From NCBI GenBank assembly GCA_027065045.1, contig JAMOOX010000097.1:1-37856 (forward strand): a stretch of DNA of 37,856 nucleotides. The letters run 5' to 3'. The translations under genes were made by a program, and so were the position numbers. How positions within the stretch are numbered: position 1 is the first letter of the stretch; the number at the start of each line of letters is the position of its first letter. Positions 35,614-37,856 of this stretch are shown here, piece after piece. This DNA is from Campylobacteraceae bacterium (GTDB lineage Bacteria; Campylobacterota; Campylobacteria; Campylobacterales; Sulfurovaceae). The notes beneath the pieces are model-generated. The model was not told where the DNA came from. It did no database searches and saw nothing but the letters and a program-made list of their open reading frames with translations.

Positions 35614-35644
35614 CTAGTCCTCACACAGGAGCGATGGGAACTAG
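35614..35644 (-). repeat. REP-like GC-richer hairpin element
   Basis: On the - strand the element starts CTAGTTCCCATCGC and ends GTGTGAGGACTAG, forming an imperfect hairpin around TCCT with CTAG outer arms, one bulged T and one mismatch. It is much richer in GC than its surroundings. From memory it resembles the widespread REP/RAYT-type hairpin family with cores like GTTCCCACGC...GCGTGGGAAC. It lies 34 bp after the hub gene stop and could also end or protect that transcript. Only one copy is in the window. Confidence 0.5.
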
Positions 35645-35677
35645 TAAAAGTAAAAATTTGACCCTAAAATCCAATAT

Positions 35678-36802
35678 TTATTTATGTGTACCATTGCTAA
35701 TAACTTCAAAAAATGTCCTATAAGAAGAACCGCTATAAATATGTTCACAAGATGTAATATAATACTCTCCATCTAATTTTTTACCAAGATTACCAACTTT
35801 TAGTAACTTCCCAGATAAGATTTTAGGTTCACCCTCACAACTCCCTGTTGCTTTTAAGTAGTTCATAGATGATGCTGTAAGCTTTGCTTTTGCTATCTCT
35901 TTTGCCTCTCCACTTAATATATTTGGAATATCTAGCTTATAATTTTTACTCTTATTCTTTAGCTTACTCTTCACCTCTTTTGTAGCCATCTTTTTAGCAC
36001 TACCTACTTTTGGCTCATCTCCTGCTTTTACTTTCTCTTCTACACCCTCTTTTTTGACATAATCCCAACTACTTACCATCACCTCTTCAGGAATATTATT
36101 AGAATCCATTCGTACTTTAAAATCAATCAAAGTATCATACCAATCAAGATTTACACTTTTTTTCTTATCTTTAAAACGAGCCTTTTTAAATACCATTTTA
36201 CGATCATCTACGGCTAATTCATATCCTATCAAATCAGCCCTTCTTCGTAAAAAGTCCAAATTAGATTCATTATTTTGGAATATATAATCATGCTTTTTAG
36301 AAGTAGTATCAATAGAAGATTGTAATCCTGCCTCTCCTGCCATCTTTTTGGCAATATCGCTATCTTTCATCTTGACAAAAGGACGAGAGTGTGCCATCTC
36401 TCCTAATTTATGTAGTTTATCGTAACATATCAAATGAACTTTTGGAGATTGTCCACGAGAAAAGTCATAATCAACTCTTACAATCTCTCCTTGAAATATC
36501 TCTTCATACTTTTTAGAACCAATACTTATAGTTATATCTTTACCTATATCAAAGTTTGCATCATCTTGTAGCTTAGTAAGTGGGTCATAAAAAACCACCA
36601 TCGCTACATCCAAAGCATCAACAGATAAATTTACTTTTATCTTCTCCAAATTTGCATAAACTTCTCTATCTACTTTTTTATTATTAATCTTTATCTCTGC
36701 ATCTACTAATAACATACTCTCTCCTACTACTTTAAATCCACCAACTAAGCCACTGCCACCTCCACTAGAACCACCTCTATCAACTCCACCACAACTACCC
36801 AT
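35678..36802 (-). CDS. Spike hub protein, gpD/gp27-like
   Basis: A 374-residue protein of the phage late control D type, the hub on which the spike sits. It has ADIKI-like opening strands (VDAEIKINNKKVDREVYANL), FQGEIVRVDYDFSRGQSPKVHLICYD, the helix-strand DSDIAKKMAGEAGLQ, and NESNLDFLRRRADLIGYEL, which is diagnostic. The end YYITSCEHIYSG fits the family. The start at 36802 gives a Gly-rich leader of 29 residues (MGSCGGVDRGGSSGGGSG). A second start at 36715 (MLLVDAEIKI) has a better ribosome site, AGGAG. The first keeps tight spacing with the spike gene (3-bp gap). In VgrG and Afp8 the hub and spike are one chain; here they are split. Confidence 0.88.
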   Translation of the reverse strand: MGSCGGVDRGGSSGGGSGLVGGFKVVGESMLLVDAEIKINNKKVDREVYANLEKIKVNLSVDALDVAMVVFYDPLTKLQDDANFDIGKDITISIGSKKYEEIFQGEIVRVDYDFSRGQSPKVHLICYDKLHKLGEMAHSRPFVKMKDSDIAKKMAGEAGLQSSIDTTSKKHDYIFQNNESNLDFLRRRADLIGYELAVDDRKMVFKKARFKDKKKSVNLDWYDTLIDFKVRMDSNNIPEEVMVSSWDYVKKEGVEEKVKAGDEPKVGSAKKMATKEVKSKLKNKSKNYKLDIPNILSGEAKEIAKAKLTASSMNYLKATGSCEGEPKILSGKLLKVGNLGKKLDGEYYITSCEHIYSGSSYRTFFEVISNGTHK

Positions 36803-36805
36803 AAT

Positions 36806-37633
36806 TTATCCTATCTTAGTAATACTTCCCTTTAAAGAAGCAATAGCACTACTCTCTAGCTTTAATGGTCCGGTAGCCTTTACATTTGCCACAGCAGAAG
36901 CTTTAATATCTAGTGTAGCTTTAGACTCTATTTTCATTGGTGCTTTTGATATCATATCAAGCTTTGCACCAGCATCAAATTTCATACCTGTTTTTGATTT
37001 AAGTTCAATTTTATTAGCCTCAATCTTTAAATTTTTTTCTACCTTAATAGTCATATTCTTTTTTACTTTTACATCAAGTTCATCTTCTGTTTCAATACTA
37101 AATTTACCTTTAGCTTTAAGCGTAATTGTACCTTTATCCTCTTCATTAATGATTTCAATAAATTTATCTTTTACATCAAAAGTGATAGAGCGTTTTTCAC
37201 TTTTATCCATAATAATAATCTTCTCTTCACCATCTTTATCATCAAATGTAATTTTATGCCCACTTCGTGAAGTAAAAGAACGCCTATCATTCTTATCATC
37301 ATCATTTTTATCAGTTGGAGTATCTTTACCATTCCACAAAGCCCCCAACATATAAGGAGAATTAACATCACCATTCTCAAAAGCAATTAATACTTCATCA
37401 TCAATTTCAGGGATAAAATAAGAACCTCTCTCTTTACCGGCCATAAAATTAGCAATCCGTACCCAATTAGACTCTTTATCCTTAGCCTCACCCATCCAAG
37501 GAAATTTAACCTTAATACGAGCCATTCCATCAGGGTCTTTATTATTAGTAACCATAGCCGTAACAACACCATAAATTCTATTGTCTTGTTCTTTATATCT
37601 ACTCTGTTGATATTTTTTTAATTGAGGTATCAA
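36806..37633 (-). CDS. Spike protein, gp5/baseplate V-like with beta-helix tip
   Basis: A 275-residue protein equal to the C-terminal half of VgrG. The start is TTG at 37633, supported by AAAGGA six bases upstream; the next in-frame ATG is well inside the fold. The OB-fold (about 18-105) carries IYGVVTAMVTNNKDPDGMAR, VKFPW, NWVRIANFMAG, and GSYFIPEIDDEVLIAFENGD, the core gp5 motif. After a charged linker, residues 130-275 form repeating short strands (MTIKVEKNLKIEANKIELKS) of a triple-stranded beta-helix needle. No lysozyme domain is present. Confidence 0.92.
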   Translation of the reverse strand: MIPQLKKYQQSRYKEQDNRIYGVVTAMVTNNKDPDGMARIKVKFPWMGEAKDKESNWVRIANFMAGKERGSYFIPEIDDEVLIAFENGDVNSPYMLGALWNGKDTPTDKNDDDKNDRRSFTSRSGHKITFDDKDGEEKIIIMDKSEKRSITFDVKDKFIEIINEEDKGTITLKAKGKFSIETEDELDVKVKKNMTIKVEKNLKIEANKIELKSKTGMKFDAGAKLDMISKAPMKIESKATLDIKASAVANVKATGPLKLESSAIASLKGSITKIG

Positions 37634-37645
37634 ACTATATCCTTT

Positions 37646-37856
37646 TTACTCATTATCTGTTATATTATTTATAGTTGAATCAACTCTATCACTAGCATTA
37701 TTTATAGTTGAATCAACTCTATCACTAGCATTATTTATAGTTGAATCAACTCTATCACTAGCATTATTTATAGTTGAATCAACTCTATCACTAGCATTAT
37801 TTATAGTTGAATCAACTCTATCACTAGCATTATTTATAGTTGAATCAACTCTATCA
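37646..37856 (-). CDS. C-terminal end of an unknown protein made of 11-residue repeats
   Basis: The frame is open from the right edge to TAA 37646-37648; the 5' part lies outside the window. The visible 70 codons are almost all perfect copies of ASDRVDSTINN, then ITDNE. An 11-residue repeat with Val/Ile spacing suits a right-handed (hendecad) coiled coil. The stop is 12 bases before the TTG of the spike gene, so it should be in the same transcript. In Afp-type loci a LysM tail protein usually precedes the spike gene; whether this is one cannot be judged from the end alone. Confidence 0.75.
   Translation of the reverse strand, partial: DRVDSTINNASDRVDSTINNASDRVDSTINNASDRVDSTINNASDRVDSTINNASDRVDSTINNITDNE
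37664..37856. repeat. 33-bp perfect tandem repeat, five full copies and a partial sixth
   Basis: Units begin at 37664, 37697, 37730, 37763, 37796 and 37829 (the last cut by the window edge at 28 bp). All are identical base for base. Each unit is 11 codons, so copy-number change keeps the frame. Each holds the near-palindrome AGTTGAATCAACT. The array runs beyond the window. Confidence 0.95.

Noticed and set aside
35610-35641. CRISPR repeat
   Set aside because: The element starts GTTTC and ends GGGAAC like some CRISPR repeats, but it occurs once, with no spacers or cas genes. A REP-like hairpin explains it better.
37171-37572. Other - strand frames within the spike gene
   Set aside because: Out-of-frame readings of the spike gene, rich in Leu, Ile and Met with no recognisable family.
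31389-37633. Prophage tail region
   Set aside because: The tail proteins alone fit a prophage, but there is no capsid, terminase, integrase or lysis gene in view, and the DUF4255/DUF4280 pair with the envelope genes fits a CIS better. The truncated right edge means this is not excluded fully.
15543-37856. Type VI secretion system
   Set aside because: FHA and FGE-like parts hint at T6SS, but no TssJ, TssL, TssM, TssK, TssB/C or ClpV is visible, and DUF4255, DUF4280 and the large J protein favour an eCIS/Afp-related class.

Overview
The window is AT-rich DNA and reads as a chromosomal segment of a Campylobacterota (Epsilonproteobacteria) bacterium, probably a Sulfurovum/Sulfurimonas-type marine or sediment organism. 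The basis is the clade II nitrous-oxide gene order (nosB-D-G-C1-C2-H-F-Y-L), the ctpA-purC pair also found in Campylobacter, and the codon use. The genus is inferred, not shown.

Left part (1-15.2 kb) is mostly + strand. It holds the 3' end of purL, a convergent gatB with a shared hairpin terminator, an orphan molybdate-type ABC ATPase, and a small unknown ORF. Then comes a nos maturation and electron-transfer operon. It starts at nosB behind a textbook FNR/CRP-type box (TTGAT-N4-ATCAA) centred about -41.5 from a likely start site, but no nosZ lies in the window. A caspase-like (C14) lipoprotein gene sits inside the operon between nosF and nosY, and the NosL at the end has lost most of its usual Cys/Met motif. 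A tRNA-Arg faces the operon end. A gap with a frameshifted gene remnant follows, then ctpA, purC and nhaA.

The stretch 15.2-15.5 kb holds two small overlapping remnants, one of them a truncated helix-turn-helix protein, and looks like an island boundary.

Right part (15.5-37.9 kb) is all on the - strand and is the most interesting region. It is part of a contractile injection system (CIS) locus related to eCIS/Afp/PVC-type particles: gp5-like spike, gpD-like hub, gp25-like baseplate protein, baseplate J protein, gp7/gpI-like tail protein, PAAR-like DUF4280 tip and DUF4255/Pvc16-type terminator. Sheath, tube, ATPase and tape measure are not in view and may lie beyond 37,856, because the locus runs off that edge in a gene made of perfect 33-bp repeats. 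Between the baseplate genes and the terminator gene lies an envelope module: an FHA-domain protein, a one-TM protein, a TAXI-type binding protein, a formylglycine-enzyme-like (FGE-like) lipoprotein, a two-TM Cache/MCP-like coiled-coil protein, a small exported protein, a four-domain fusion (TAXI, FGE-like, LysM, SBP_bac_3), an outer-membrane beta-barrel and a 1346-residue cadherin/BspA-repeat lipoprotein. Neither FGE-like domain has the active-site cysteine pair.

My inference is a cell-anchored CIS whose firing or assembly is governed by periplasmic ligand sensing. It resembles the TagR/PpkA/Fha logic of some type VI secretion systems but is built from different parts. This combination is the best candidate in the window for an undescribed system.
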